From: Gemmatimonadaceae bacterium
GTDB lineage: Bacteria > Gemmatimonadota > Gemmatimonadetes > Gemmatimonadales > Gemmatimonadaceae
Direction of reading: 5' to 3'
Assembly (NCBI GenBank): GCA_025356185.1
Contig: JANXUN010000242.1
Location: 1 to 35,058, forward strand
Length of the DNA stretch: 35,058 nucleotides
The notes under the pieces are model-generated. The model did no database searches. It saw only the letters and a program-made list of their open reading frames with translations, and was not told where the DNA came from. The translations under genes were made by a program, and so were the position numbers. Below are positions 22,556-31,269 of this stretch, piece by piece. The stretch's first letter is position 1. Each line of letters begins with the position of its first letter.

Positions 22556-25500
22556 TCACTTTGCTGCGTTCACACGACCCGCGTTCAGATTGTCGAAGTT
22601 CATGATCGTGTTGAAGACCAAGAAATACGATCCAACCGTGCTACCGCGATACACCGGATTGTTCGCGAACATCACCACGTGCCCCTTGTCAAATGGCGCG
22701 TCAACGACAACGGGACGTTGTGCGATCGTGGCGCCGCCGTCCAACAGTCCCGACACCAACAGCTGACCTTGATCGGCGAAGCGTAACGGCACGCGCGGAC
22801 GCTGATCAGGTGGAATGATGTTGAGCGGATTGCGCAATTGATCGTCGTTTGGCACGGCAACTTGCCACGGCGACACGGGTGCCGGCGTCGGCAACGTATC
22901 GGCGTGACCGACCGTCGTAAGCGGACGACCTTGCACCACGTCAACGTCGTCGGCAGTTCCACGACCCGTGGCGCGCTGACCTCCACCGCCACCTCCGCCA
23001 CCAAATCCACCGCCGCCCCCGCCACGACCACCGCGCGAATTGCTTACGCCAAGAGCCATGCCGTCGGCACTGTACACCGCCAAATTGTCGATCACGCCGT
23101 AGACAATGGGGCTCGCGTCATCAACCAACCGCGTGCGCAGCAAGGTGCCGGTAACAACGCGTGTCGTCGGCGTGCTAGAACTGACGCCGTTCGCCATACC
23201 AAACTGAATCGCAAACTCGACGGTGTTTTCCGACGTGATGATCACGCCACCATTGCTGACAAACGACTGCAATTTGGCAAGTCCGTCCCAGCCTAATCCC
23301 GGTCGCATGTCATCCGTTTGCGCGTACGTGCCGATGTTCGGTGTTTCCGGCGTGTTCTTCCACGGAATCGGATTGCGCCACTGCGGCATGCCTTGAACGA
23401 TCGACAACGGATTGCCGCTGCCCGGTGCCATGATGAGCACATCGTACTTCGCGCGCACGTCAGCGATTTTCGGGATGTCCTGAAAGCTAATGTAGTCGAA
23501 CGGCACCTTGAGCTGATCAAACGCGTAGCGCCACCATCCTTCCGTTTGCGTGCTGCTCCAGCTGTGCACCATCGCCACGCGCGCGGCGCGCAGCGGATGC
23601 ATCTTCACACTCGGCGCGCTCGCGACCGCGATAGCGCTCAGGCCCAACTCTTTCGTCGCCTTGTCGAGCGCATCGCGCGTAACACCGCGCACGACGAATG
23701 AACCGCGATTGAATTTCTTGCCGCCGGCGTCAAATGATTCTTCGCTCGCTTGAAAGTCCGCGTCTTTGAATTGATAACGAAGTGTAGCCAGCGCGTTGTC
23801 AGCGTTGTGATTGAGAACGAACACGCTACCGTCGCCGCTCACACCGCCTGCTGCCACGACGGACCCAGTCACGCGCGTCATTGGCGCCTTGAGTACGGTG
23901 GTGTCGACCACGCGAATCGCTTGCACACCGAAGCCTTCAGGGAATGTCCATCCCGTATCGTCGTACGGCGTCTTTTGTGGATCGTTCGGACTCCAGAACT
24001 GATAGTCCAACAGGGCGTCCGCAATGCGCGAGTACGGCTGATCCATGCGCACGATGTACGAGCCAGCAGGAAATTTCCGCTCTTCTGTTGTTGGTCCGGG
24101 CGCGGGACGCGCAGCGTCAGCGGCCGCGGGCGGAGCATTCGCACCAGCGCCGCCGCCACCTCCAGCGCCCGCACCGCCACGACCGCCCGCTCCGCGTCCG
24201 CCCGCTGCGCCGCCACCGGCTGCCGCAGCTCGGCGCACTGGCAACGTCACGCTAAACTCTGCCGTCGCGCGTGAGATTTCGACGCCCTGCATTTGCAGAA
24301 CGCGCAGCAATTCTGCTTGCGTGCCGAGTCGTGTATCCGAGGCAGGCAATACATACGCCGCCGGTCCTTCGGTGTGCGCCTTGGCGATTGAGCGTTTCGA
24401 CTTCTCGTAGAAATTGCGCAACAGTTGCACACGCGTATTCGCGGTGTAACTCAGCGAGACCAGCAATCCAGTCTGCTCGTAGTTGTTGTTGTTGCGCAGC
24501 GACCACTTGAAGCGGCCGGTGATCGGCGGATTCTGTCGATACCATGTGCGCGCCGTCTCATTCGCCGACAGCTGGCGTTCAACGGTTTCCGCGGTGCCGC
24601 CATTACCGAATGTTTCGTACAATCGACTGATGCCGTTGTGCGTCGCCGCGATGAACATCAGATAGCCTGGCGACCACGTGTCAAAGTTGCCGAACGCGAA
24701 AACGCCCGGCATTCCTAACCGCGTCATCTCCTGCACGTTGTTCCAGCCAACCATCTGCCATTCGTTCGTCAGCAGCGGATCAAGCCACGCATTGTACGGT
24801 CCGTCGCCGATCGTGTTGTCATACAAAAACGATCCTGACTCATGCAGATCGTGCAGCACCTGCGCCTTCCAACCCACGTACGTGTTCAACACATTCTGCG
24901 TGAGTTTGAGCGTCATGCCCATCGCGTCGCGATTGTTATCGTGCGCGACGTACTTGCCCCAGTAAATCACGTTTGGGGGAGTCTGCCCGGGGTGCGCCAT
25001 CTTCCACTTGAACACGTCCACCACGCGATCACGTCCGTCGACTTCAACAATCGGCGTAATGAGCGTGATGACATGATCACGAATGTTTTTCACGTACGGG
25101 CTTTCGTCCACCGCCAGCCGATACGCCAGCTCCATGAGCGCGGTTGGCGCGCCAGCTTCGGTCGAGTGAATCGTGCCGGTCACGTAATAGACTGGCGTGG
25201 CGGAGTGCGCGAGCTCGTCAGCAATCTTGTCGTCGAAACCGATCGTGCGCGGGTCGGCCAGCTTCGCGAGCTTTGCTTTGTTCTCGTCGAGCTTCGCCAA
25301 CAGCGCCTCGGACGCGACCGCGACCGCGATCATCTCGCGCCCCTCTTCGGTCGTGCCAATCGAAAACACTTTCACGCGCGGCGACGACTTCTCAAGCAAG
25401 CGCATGTACTCGTACACTTCCTTCGAATACGGCAGCTTGTTCGGCGCGCCAGCGATGTCGCCTAACACTGCGGTGGGCGTCGGCACACCTTTCGCGGCCG

Positions 25501-25735
25501 GCATGTAATCGACGAGCGACGACAGAAAAAACGGCTCGGTCGTATACTCTTTAATCTTTTTCGTGTAGGCCGAATCAATCGGTTGACTGGGATTGCGTCC
25601 CGGTTTTGCCGTCGAAATCGTCGCTTGCGCCGAGCTCGTTGTTGGAGCTACCGCCAGCCCAAGGGAAGCGGTGGCGACGCAGAACAGGCGAACGCCGCGC
25701 AGGGCGTGGATACGTACAGGGGAGAAACGCCGCAT
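22556..25735 (-). CDS. Secreted M14-family zinc carboxypeptidase with Gly-rich inserts
   Basis: A 1059-residue exported peptidase. The signal peptide ends near SSAQA (about residue 37). The M14 catalytic domain (about 100-400) has zinc ligands His190 and Glu193 in GTIHSTEAGAP, the NRD motif (268-270) equivalent to the substrate-binding N-R pair, and zinc ligand His298 in LHDLHESGSF. The C-terminal 600 residues are less defined and include a glutamine-amidotransferase-like stretch (YDVLIMAPGSGNPL, FVSNGGVIITSENTVEFAIQ) and the ending GHVVMFANNPVYRGSTVGSY. Two low-complexity glycine tracts interrupt it, at about residues 506-540 and 910-940. GAGG precedes the ATG by six bases, one of the better ribosome sites here. 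Family members remove C-terminal residues from peptides or cell-wall peptides; the substrate is unknown. Confidence 0.9.
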   Translation of the reverse strand: MRRFSPVRIHALRGVRLFCVATASLGLAVAPTTSSAQATISTAKPGRNPSQPIDSAYTKKIKEYTTEPFFLSSLVDYMPAAKGVPTPTAVLGDIAGAPNKLPYSKEVYEYMRLLEKSSPRVKVFSIGTTEEGREMIAVAVASEALLAKLDENKAKLAKLADPRTIGFDDKIADELAHSATPVYYVTGTIHSTEAGAPTALMELAYRLAVDESPYVKNIRDHVITLITPIVEVDGRDRVVDVFKWKMAHPGQTPPNVIYWGKYVAHDNNRDAMGMTLKLTQNVLNTYVGWKAQVLHDLHESGSFLYDNTIGDGPYNAWLDPLLTNEWQMVGWNNVQEMTRLGMPGVFAFGNFDTWSPGYLMFIAATHNGISRLYETFGNGGTAETVERQLSANETARTWYRQNPPITGRFKWSLRNNNNYEQTGLLVSLSYTANTRVQLLRNFYEKSKRSIAKAHTEGPAAYVLPASDTRLGTQAELLRVLQMQGVEISRATAEFSVTLPVRRAAAAGGGAAGGRGAGGRGGAGAGGGGGAGANAPPAAADAARPAPGPTTEERKFPAGSYIVRMDQPYSRIADALLDYQFWSPNDPQKTPYDDTGWTFPEGFGVQAIRVVDTTVLKAPMTRVTGSVVAAGGVSGDGSVFVLNHNADNALATLRYQFKDADFQASEESFDAGGKKFNRGSFVVRGVTRDALDKATKELGLSAIAVASAPSVKMHPLRAARVAMVHSWSSTQTEGWWRYAFDQLKVPFDYISFQDIPKIADVRAKYDVLIMAPGSGNPLSIVQGMPQWRNPIPWKNTPETPNIGTYAQTDDMRPGLGWDGLAKLQSFVSNGGVIITSENTVEFAIQFGMANGVSSSTPTTRVVTGTLLRTRLVDDASPIVYGVIDNLAVYSADGMALGVSNSRGGRGGGGGGFGGGGGGGGQRATGRGTADDVDVVQGRPLTTVGHADTLPTPAPVSPWQVAVPNDDQLRNPLNIIPPDQRPRVPLRFADQGQLLVSGLLDGGATIAQRPVVVDAPFDKGHVVMFANNPVYRGSTVGSYFLVFNTIMNFDNLNAGRVNAAK

Positions 25736-25847
25736 TGATACCTCGAAAGGGGGCTAGGAACGCGCTGCGATAAATTACCGGACCAGCCCGAGGGGCGCTT
25801 CCCCCGCCGCGGCTCTCGTCCGATCGCTTTTTCCACTTTTCCGCCAC

Positions 25848-26834
25848 ATGCGTCAGACTTTTCGGCTCGGTGTGATTGGCACGATGGTGTGCGACGTCAT
25901 CCACGCAGCGCCTCCGTCGACAGAGTTCTCGGAGGGGTGGGGCGGCGTCACCTACGCGCTGTGTGGGCTGGACGCAGCGCTGAGCGTTGACTGGCAGATC
26001 GTACCGCTTATCAAAGTCGGTGCCGATGTCTCGGCCGACGCACGCGCTTGGGTGGCTGAGCTGACGCGGATTTCGCCCGATCACCAGCTTGTCGAAGTGC
26101 CGGAGCTCAACAATCGCTCAGAGTTGCGCTATGTGTCCAAGCACGAGCGCGCCGAACGTATGAGCGGCGGAGTACCCGCATGGGAGTGGAACGAGCTGCG
26201 CCCGACGCTCGACGCTGCGCGGCTCGACGCACTGTACGTGAATTTCTTAAGCGGCTGGGAAGTGAGTCTGTCCACCATGCAACAGCTTCGCACGTGGTTT
26301 GACGGGCCGATTTACGTCGATCTGCATATGATGCTCTGGCAAACTGCCGGAGATGGCACGCGCACGTTACGAGGCCTCGACGACGCGCACGCATGGTACG
26401 CGTGTTGCGACTTTATCCAAGTCAACGAAGACGAAATGCGCACGCTGGCCAACAGCCCCGAGTCGCTGGCCCAAGAAGCGCTCCGTGCAGGCTCGCTTGG
26501 CACCTTCGTGACGCGCGGCGCACTCGGCGTGAGCTATCATGTCGCCGAAGGGTTTCATGCGTTGGCCGATCGCGATGCGATTCGTCGTAGTCGCTCGAGC
26601 GAAGCGCCCCGCATTAAGAGCGGCGAGCAACTCCCGAGCGCGCTCGACGCGTACACGCACATCGATCCAACCGGTTGCGGCGACGTCTGGGGCGGCACGA
26701 TGTTCTCACGGCTGCTCGCAGGAGATGCGCTCGTGGTCGCGCTCACCCACGCAAATCGTGCGGCCGGCGTTAATGCAATCTCTGACGGTGTCGAAGGACT
26801 AGTGGAACGCATTCGCTTCGCCCGCGCATTGTGA
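25848..26834 (+). CDS. PfkB-family carbohydrate kinase
   Basis: A 328-residue ribokinase-superfamily kinase. The N-terminal GVIGTMVCDVIH replaces the usual G-x-N-x-D start, the GGVTYALCGLDAAL segment matches the G-G-x-x-x-N-x-A region, and the C-terminal signature HIDPTGCGDVWGGTMFSRLL holds the catalytic base Asp279 and the anion hole GCG. FIQVNEDEMRTLANSPESLA matches the N-x-x-E Mg/phosphate region, and FVTRGALGVSYHVAEG the ATP-binding strand. It is the first gene of a three-gene operon with a ribose-type permease and binding protein, overlapping the permease by GTGA. It likely phosphorylates the imported sugar or polyol; the sugar cannot be named. It is divergent from the M14 peptidase across about 110 bases. 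Confidence 0.87.
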   Translation: MRQTFRLGVIGTMVCDVIHAAPPSTEFSEGWGGVTYALCGLDAALSVDWQIVPLIKVGADVSADARAWVAELTRISPDHQLVEVPELNNRSELRYVSKHERAERMSGGVPAWEWNELRPTLDAARLDALYVNFLSGWEVSLSTMQQLRTWFDGPIYVDLHMMLWQTAGDGTRTLRGLDDAHAWYACCDFIQVNEDEMRTLANSPESLAQEALRAGSLGTFVTRGALGVSYHVAEGFHALADRDAIRRSRSSEAPRIKSGEQLPSALDAYTHIDPTGCGDVWGGTMFSRLLAGDALVVALTHANRAAGVNAISDGVEGLVERIRFARAL

Positions 26835-27790
26835 TCGCGCACCTGGTGCGCCGGCGCGAATTCGGAATTCTCATCGGATTGCTGCTTCTTTCGGTGGCGC
26901 TGTGGATTGCGTCACCGTATTTCGCGACACTCGACAATTTGCGAAATGTCGCTGAACAGAGCGCCACGATTGGCGTAATCGCCATCGGCATGACATTCGT
27001 CATTCTGTCGGGCGGTATCGACTTGTCTGTCGGCTCCGTCGTCGCGCTGTGCTGCGTTTCAGCGGCGATGGCAATCACGCGAGGCGTGCCGATTGCCCTA
27101 GCGATGGTCGTGGGAGTGCTGGTCGGCGTCATCGCTGGAACCATGAACGGTGTGCTCATCACATTCGGCCGACTGCCGCCGTTTATTGCCACGCTCGGCA
27201 TGATGAGTGTCGCGCGCGGCGGCGCACTGATGCTCTCGGACGGTCGGCCGATCTCCGGTTTTCCCGATGCGTTCCGGGCACTGGCGGTGAACAACGTCGC
27301 GGGGGTTCCATCGCCCGTAATGATCATGCTCGCGCTGTACGTCGTCGCGCACCTTGTCCTCACACGCACTGTATTGGGACGCTATACGTATGCGATTGGC
27401 GGCAATGAAGTTGCGTCCGCGATGTCTGGCGTAAACGTCTACGCGTACAAAATTCTCGTGTACGCGATTGCCGGAGCGAGCGCTGCCCTTTGCGCGATGC
27501 TGCTCATGGCGCGACTCAATTCTGCGCAGCCCATCGCAGGCATCGGATACGAACTCGATGCCATTGCCGCCGTGGTTATCGGTGGCACAAGTCTGCTTGG
27601 CGGATCGGGATCGGTTGTCGGCACGCTGCTGGGCACGCTCATTATGAGTGTGCTCCGCAACGGACTCAACTTGCTCGGCGTTTCCTCGTACGTGCAGCAA
27701 ATTGCCATTGGTGTGGTTATCGTCATCGCCGTGCTCGTCGACATGGCGCTGCACCGTCGCACACAACGTTCAACCGCATTTTCAACATGA
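26831..27790 (+). CDS. Ribose-type sugar ABC transporter permease
   Basis: A 319-residue inner-membrane permease of the RbsC/AraH/XylH family. It starts at GTG 26831, which overlaps the kinase stop. Diagnostic segments: LDNLRNVAEQSATIGVIAIG, MTFVILSGGIDLSVGSVVAL, GVLITFGRLPPFIATLGMMS, VLGRYTYAIGGNEVASAMSG and ELDAIAAVVIGGTSLLGGSG. The EAA-like cytoplasmic loop and about eight to ten hydrophobic spans fit the family. It overlaps the binding-protein gene by ATGA. Its ATPase is not encoded next to it (see findings). RbsC family membership is firm; the sugar is unknown. Confidence 0.93.
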   Translation: MIAHLVRRREFGILIGLLLLSVALWIASPYFATLDNLRNVAEQSATIGVIAIGMTFVILSGGIDLSVGSVVALCCVSAAMAITRGVPIALAMVVGVLVGVIAGTMNGVLITFGRLPPFIATLGMMSVARGGALMLSDGRPISGFPDAFRALAVNNVAGVPSPVMIMLALYVVAHLVLTRTVLGRYTYAIGGNEVASAMSGVNVYAYKILVYAIAGASAALCAMLLMARLNSAQPIAGIGYELDAIAAVVIGGTSLLGGSGSVVGTLLGTLIMSVLRNGLNLLGVSSYVQQIAIGVVIVIAVLVDMALHRRTQRSTAFST

Positions 27791-28743
27791 TGCATTCACT
27801 GCCGTCCCCTCGCGCGAGTCGCGGTGCGCTGTGTGCCGCTCTCATCGCGCTGTCGTTCGTGGGCGCAACCGCGTGCAATCGCAGCGCCGACGCGTCGGGT
27901 AAGCCGACGGTCGCACTGGTCGTAAAAACACTCAACAATCAGTTCTTCATCGACATGGAGGCCGGCGCCAAGTCGGTCGCCGATAGCCTCGGCATCGAGC
28001 TGATCGTGCAGGCGCCAGAGCGCGAAATCGATGTCGAAAAACAGATGCAAATCGTCGAAAACTTAATCCAGCGCAAAGTGAAGATATTGTTGCTGGTGCC
28101 GAGTGGATCGAAGGAAATCGTTCCTGCGGTCGTGAAGGCGAACGCGGCGGGCATTCCTGTTGTCACAGTCGACACACGTGTTGATGCGCTGACGCTTGCG
28201 GCGGCAAACGGGCGCGTTGCGACGTTCATTGGCTCGGACAATGAAGACGGTGGACGGCTTGCCGGAAAATTCATTGTCGAGCAGCTCAAGGGTGCGGGTA
28301 AAGTCGCCGTACTGGAAGGCATTCCGGGACACGAAACGGGCGACGCGCGCCTGCGCGGATTTCGTTCGGCGTTGACTGCGAGCGCCGGTATTTCCATCGT
28401 CGCGTCGACGACCGCAAACTGGGAACGCGATCAAGCATTCAACGTGACGCAAAACCTGTTGCAAGCGCACCCCGACATCACAGCACTGTTCGCCTGTAAC
28501 GACGTGATGGCGTTAGGCGCCGTCGAAGCGATCGCCGCCGCAGGACGCACGAATGCGATCATCGTGGTTGGGTTCGATGCTCAAGACGACGCACGCAAAG
28601 CGATCACTGCGCACCGCATGGCGGCCACTATCGCGCAGAGTCCGCGCGAGATGGGTCGCATGGCTATGCTTTCTGCGGCACGCATCCTGAAAGGTGAATC
28701 GGTACCAGCAGAGCAGCCGGTACCGATCGCGCTGGTCAAGTAG
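27787..28743 (+). CDS. Ribose-type sugar ABC transporter substrate-binding lipoprotein
   Basis: A 318-residue periplasmic-binding protein of the RbsB type. ATG 27787 overlaps the permease stop; the longer frame to 27490 lies inside the permease gene. The N-terminus is basic, then hydrophobic, ending VGATACNRSAD, so it may be a lipoprotein anchored at that Cys. The mature protein has VALVVKTLNNQFFIDMEAGA, VEKQMQIVENLIQRKVKILL, VPSGSKEIVPAVVKANAAGI, PVVTVDTRVD, FIGSDNEDGGRLAGKF, VAVLEGIPGHETGDARLRGF and ALFACNDVMALGAVEAI, all typical of family 2 sugar-binding proteins. It delivers the sugar to the adjacent permease. It converges with the oxidoreductase at 28763. Confidence 0.93.
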   Translation: MMHSLPSPRASRGALCAALIALSFVGATACNRSADASGKPTVALVVKTLNNQFFIDMEAGAKSVADSLGIELIVQAPEREIDVEKQMQIVENLIQRKVKILLLVPSGSKEIVPAVVKANAAGIPVVTVDTRVDALTLAAANGRVATFIGSDNEDGGRLAGKFIVEQLKGAGKVAVLEGIPGHETGDARLRGFRSALTASAGISIVASTTANWERDQAFNVTQNLLQAHPDITALFACNDVMALGAVEAIAAAGRTNAIIVVGFDAQDDARKAITAHRMAATIAQSPREMGRMAMLSAARILKGESVPAEQPVPIALVK

Positions 28744-28762
28744 CGCCGCGCCACCCCGCGTG

Positions 28763-29761
28763 TCACGCCGCGATCTCGGCGATCATCACGGGACGATGTA
28801 GCTCGCGCGAACGATCGCATGCGAGTGCGACCAACAGCGACTGTTCCGCATCAGCGACAGTGCATGGATTCTCAGCGCGACCGGCGACGACGTCGACAAA
28901 CATTTCCAATTCTGCGCGGTACGCCGCATCAAAGCGATCGAGAAACATCGGGTACGCATTCGCCGGAGCCGCAGGCATGCCGGGTTCGAGCGAATGCATT
29001 GGCGTGCGATTGTCCCATCCCACCGTCACGCTATCCTTGCTGCCAAACAGCTCCATGCGAATGTCGTATCCGAGCGGATTGTGTCGTCCGCCAGTCATGA
29101 CACCCAGCGCTCCGCTACTAAAGCGTAACGTGCCGGCGATGGTGTCCACGTCGTTTTGTCGCGTAAACATATCGTCGACTAACACGGCACCTTGGGCATA
29201 GACTTCCACGATGTCTTGTCCCAGCACCCATCGTACAATGTCAAAGTCGTGAATGTGTAAATCGCGAAAAATTCCTCCGGAGGATGCGAGATACGACTCT
29301 GGCGGCGGCGCAGGATCGTGTCCCGCAATGCGCACGTTATACACCCGGCCGAGCGCACCCGACTGCACCGCGTGACGTGCCGCGATGTACCCGGCATCAA
29401 ATCGACGCTGAAAGCCCATTTGAACCGTGCCATGGTGCTCGGCGACGAGCGCGACAACGCGTCGAGTCGACGCAAGATCGAGCGCAACGGGCTTCTCACA
29501 AAACGTGGGGACACCGGCGCGCACGGCCTGTTCAATAATCGTGGCGTGCGTGTCCGTTGGTGACGCGATGACGACGCCGTCAACCTGCGTCAACAATTCC
29601 GCGACGCTTGGCGCCGCAATCGCCTGCAGCGCGGTTGCGATGGCATCTCCTCGTGCGAGATCCCTGTCGACGACCACCAGTTTTTCGACGTGCGGGTTTG
29701 CGCGGAGCACCTGAGCATGAAATCGTCCGATGCGTCCAACGCCTATGACACCAATGCGCAT
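28763..29761 (-). CDS. Gfo/Idh/MocA oxidoreductase, inositol 2-dehydrogenase-like
   Basis: A 332-residue NAD-dependent dehydrogenase. ATG 29761 is used because MRIGVIGVGRIGRFHAQVLR, the Rossmann motif, starts there; the longer frame adds non-homologous residues and overlaps malQ. Further features: VVIASPTDTHATIIEQAVRA, FCEKPVALDLASTRRVV (catalytic Lys), MGFQRRFDAGY and SGGIFRDLHIHDFDIVRWVL with the catalytic Asp/His pair. The last segment and the G-F-x-R-R-F-D motif are characteristic of the inositol/scyllo-inositol dehydrogenase branch. It begins five bases after the malQ stop on the same strand. Substrate myo-inositol or a related polyol is likely but not proven; no other iol genes are present. 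Confidence 0.88.
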   Translation of the reverse strand: MRIGVIGVGRIGRFHAQVLRANPHVEKLVVVDRDLARGDAIATALQAIAAPSVAELLTQVDGVVIASPTDTHATIIEQAVRAGVPTFCEKPVALDLASTRRVVALVAEHHGTVQMGFQRRFDAGYIAARHAVQSGALGRVYNVRIAGHDPAPPPESYLASSGGIFRDLHIHDFDIVRWVLGQDIVEVYAQGAVLVDDMFTRQNDVDTIAGTLRFSSGALGVMTGGRHNPLGYDIRMELFGSKDSVTVGWDNRTPMHSLEPGMPAAPANAYPMFLDRFDAAYRAELEMFVDVVAGRAENPCTVADAEQSLLVALACDRSRELHRPVMIAEIAA

Positions 29762-29766
29762 CAGAA

Positions 29767-31236
29767 CTACCGATCGTACAAAGTCACGAGATCGCGCAAG
29801 CGTGTGACGATGCTGGGCGTGAGCTGTTCCCACGAGAATCGAAACGTCCAGTTGCCCGACGAACGTCCAGGAAAATTCATCCGAGCCTCACTACCGAGTC
29901 CCAGAATGTCTTGCATGGGGATAAGGACGGTGTCGGCTACCGACGCGAGTGCCGCACGTATGAGCGTCCAGTGCATCTCCGTTCCATCGGTATCGAGATA
30001 GCGACGCGCCAACGCGTGCTCGTTTTCGATGTCCAGCCGCGTCCGCGTTGAATCGCCAACACCATCAGATGTCCACCAGCCGAGCGTGGTGTCGTTGTCA
30101 TGTGTACCGGTGTACACGACGCGGTCGGTCGGGTAGGTGTGTGGTTGAAATTCTTTGCCGGCACCATCGGCGCCAAAGGCGAACTGCAAAATGCTCATGC
30201 CTGGATAAGCCATGTGCTCGCGCAGCGCTTCGACTTCTGGCGTGATCAGGCCAAGGTTTTCAGCAACGATTGGCATCGGACCGAGCGCGGAGGTGAGCGC
30301 GTCGAACAGCGTCACGCCGGGGCCTTTCACCCAACGTCCATTGACTGCGGTGCGATCGTGGCCGGGCACTTCCCAATACGCTTCAAATCCGCGGAAATGA
30401 TCGAGACGCACGATATCGAACATCGAGAATGCCGCACGCATGCGCGCGATCCACCACGCATATCCGTTTTTGCGCAGCGCGTCCCAGTCATACAGCGGGT
30501 TTCCCCATAGCTGACCGGTCTCGCTGAAGTAGTCCGGCGGAACTCCGGCCTGAACAATCAGCGCGCCCTTCGCGTCCAATTGAAACAGTTCGCGATGCGC
30601 CCACACGTCTGCCGAATCGTGCGCGACGTAAATGGGTACATCGCCCATCAAGCGAACACCGCGCCCCATGCACGCGTCTTTGAGCGCTGTGAATTGACGA
30701 AAGAATACATACTGTTCAATCCGCACCGCCTCAATCTCTGTCGCGTGACTCGCGCGAAATGCTGCGATCGCGTTCGGATCACGTGCGGCGAGCGGTGGTG
30801 ACCACTGCGTCCACTCGCTGCCACCGTGTTGTTGCTTGATCGCCATAAAGAGCGCAAAATCATCGAGCCATTCCTGCTGCCGCCGCACAAAATGCGCGTA
30901 GCGATCATCAGGCACAAATCGCGCGACGACTTGCGCCAGCTGCGCGCGTTTTGTCGCAGCAACCGCGGCAAAGTCGACGTGATGCGGATTGCCGGTCGCG
31001 ATGCTCGCCCCCGGGATGTGAATGAGCAGCGGGTTGCCCGCAAACGCCGAGAAGCTCTGATACGGTGAATCACCATAGCCGGTGGGGCCGAGCGGTAACA
31101 CTTGCCAGAGCGTTACCCCCGCCTCAACGAGCCGATCAAGAAATCGAAACGCGTCCGGCCCCAAATCGCCGATGCCGTTGGCACTCGGCAGCGACGTGGG
31201 GTGAAGCAGCACGCCGGCGGAGCGGGGGAACTTCAT
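29767..31236 (-). CDS. malQ: 4-alpha-glucanotransferase (amylomaltase)
   Basis: A cytoplasmic GH77 enzyme that transfers alpha-1,4-glucan segments between maltodextrins or glycogen fragments. At 489 residues it is the compact bacterial/plant D-enzyme type, without the extra N-terminal domain of E. coli MalQ (694 residues). Motifs: GVLLHPTSLPSANGIGDLG at the N-terminus, FLDRLVEAGVTLWQVLPLGP, YGDSPYQSFSAFAGNPLLI, VPIYVAHDSADVWAH, the nucleophile Asp279 in VRLDHFRGFEAYW, acid/base Glu326 in IVAENLG and Asp380 in GTHDNDTTLGWW. All catalytic residues are present. It lies 33 bases after the MFS gene and five before the oxidoreductase on the same strand, so all may share a transcript. Confidence 0.96.
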   Translation of the reverse strand: MKFPRSAGVLLHPTSLPSANGIGDLGPDAFRFLDRLVEAGVTLWQVLPLGPTGYGDSPYQSFSAFAGNPLLIHIPGASIATGNPHHVDFAAVAATKRAQLAQVVARFVPDDRYAHFVRRQQEWLDDFALFMAIKQQHGGSEWTQWSPPLAARDPNAIAAFRASHATEIEAVRIEQYVFFRQFTALKDACMGRGVRLMGDVPIYVAHDSADVWAHRELFQLDAKGALIVQAGVPPDYFSETGQLWGNPLYDWDALRKNGYAWWIARMRAAFSMFDIVRLDHFRGFEAYWEVPGHDRTAVNGRWVKGPGVTLFDALTSALGPMPIVAENLGLITPEVEALREHMAYPGMSILQFAFGADGAGKEFQPHTYPTDRVVYTGTHDNDTTLGWWTSDGVGDSTRTRLDIENEHALARRYLDTDGTEMHWTLIRAALASVADTVLIPMQDILGLGSEARMNFPGRSSGNWTFRFSWEQLTPSIVTRLRDLVTLYDR

Positions 31237-31269
31237 TGAAACGAGAGCATGCGAAGAGGAGTAATCGCG

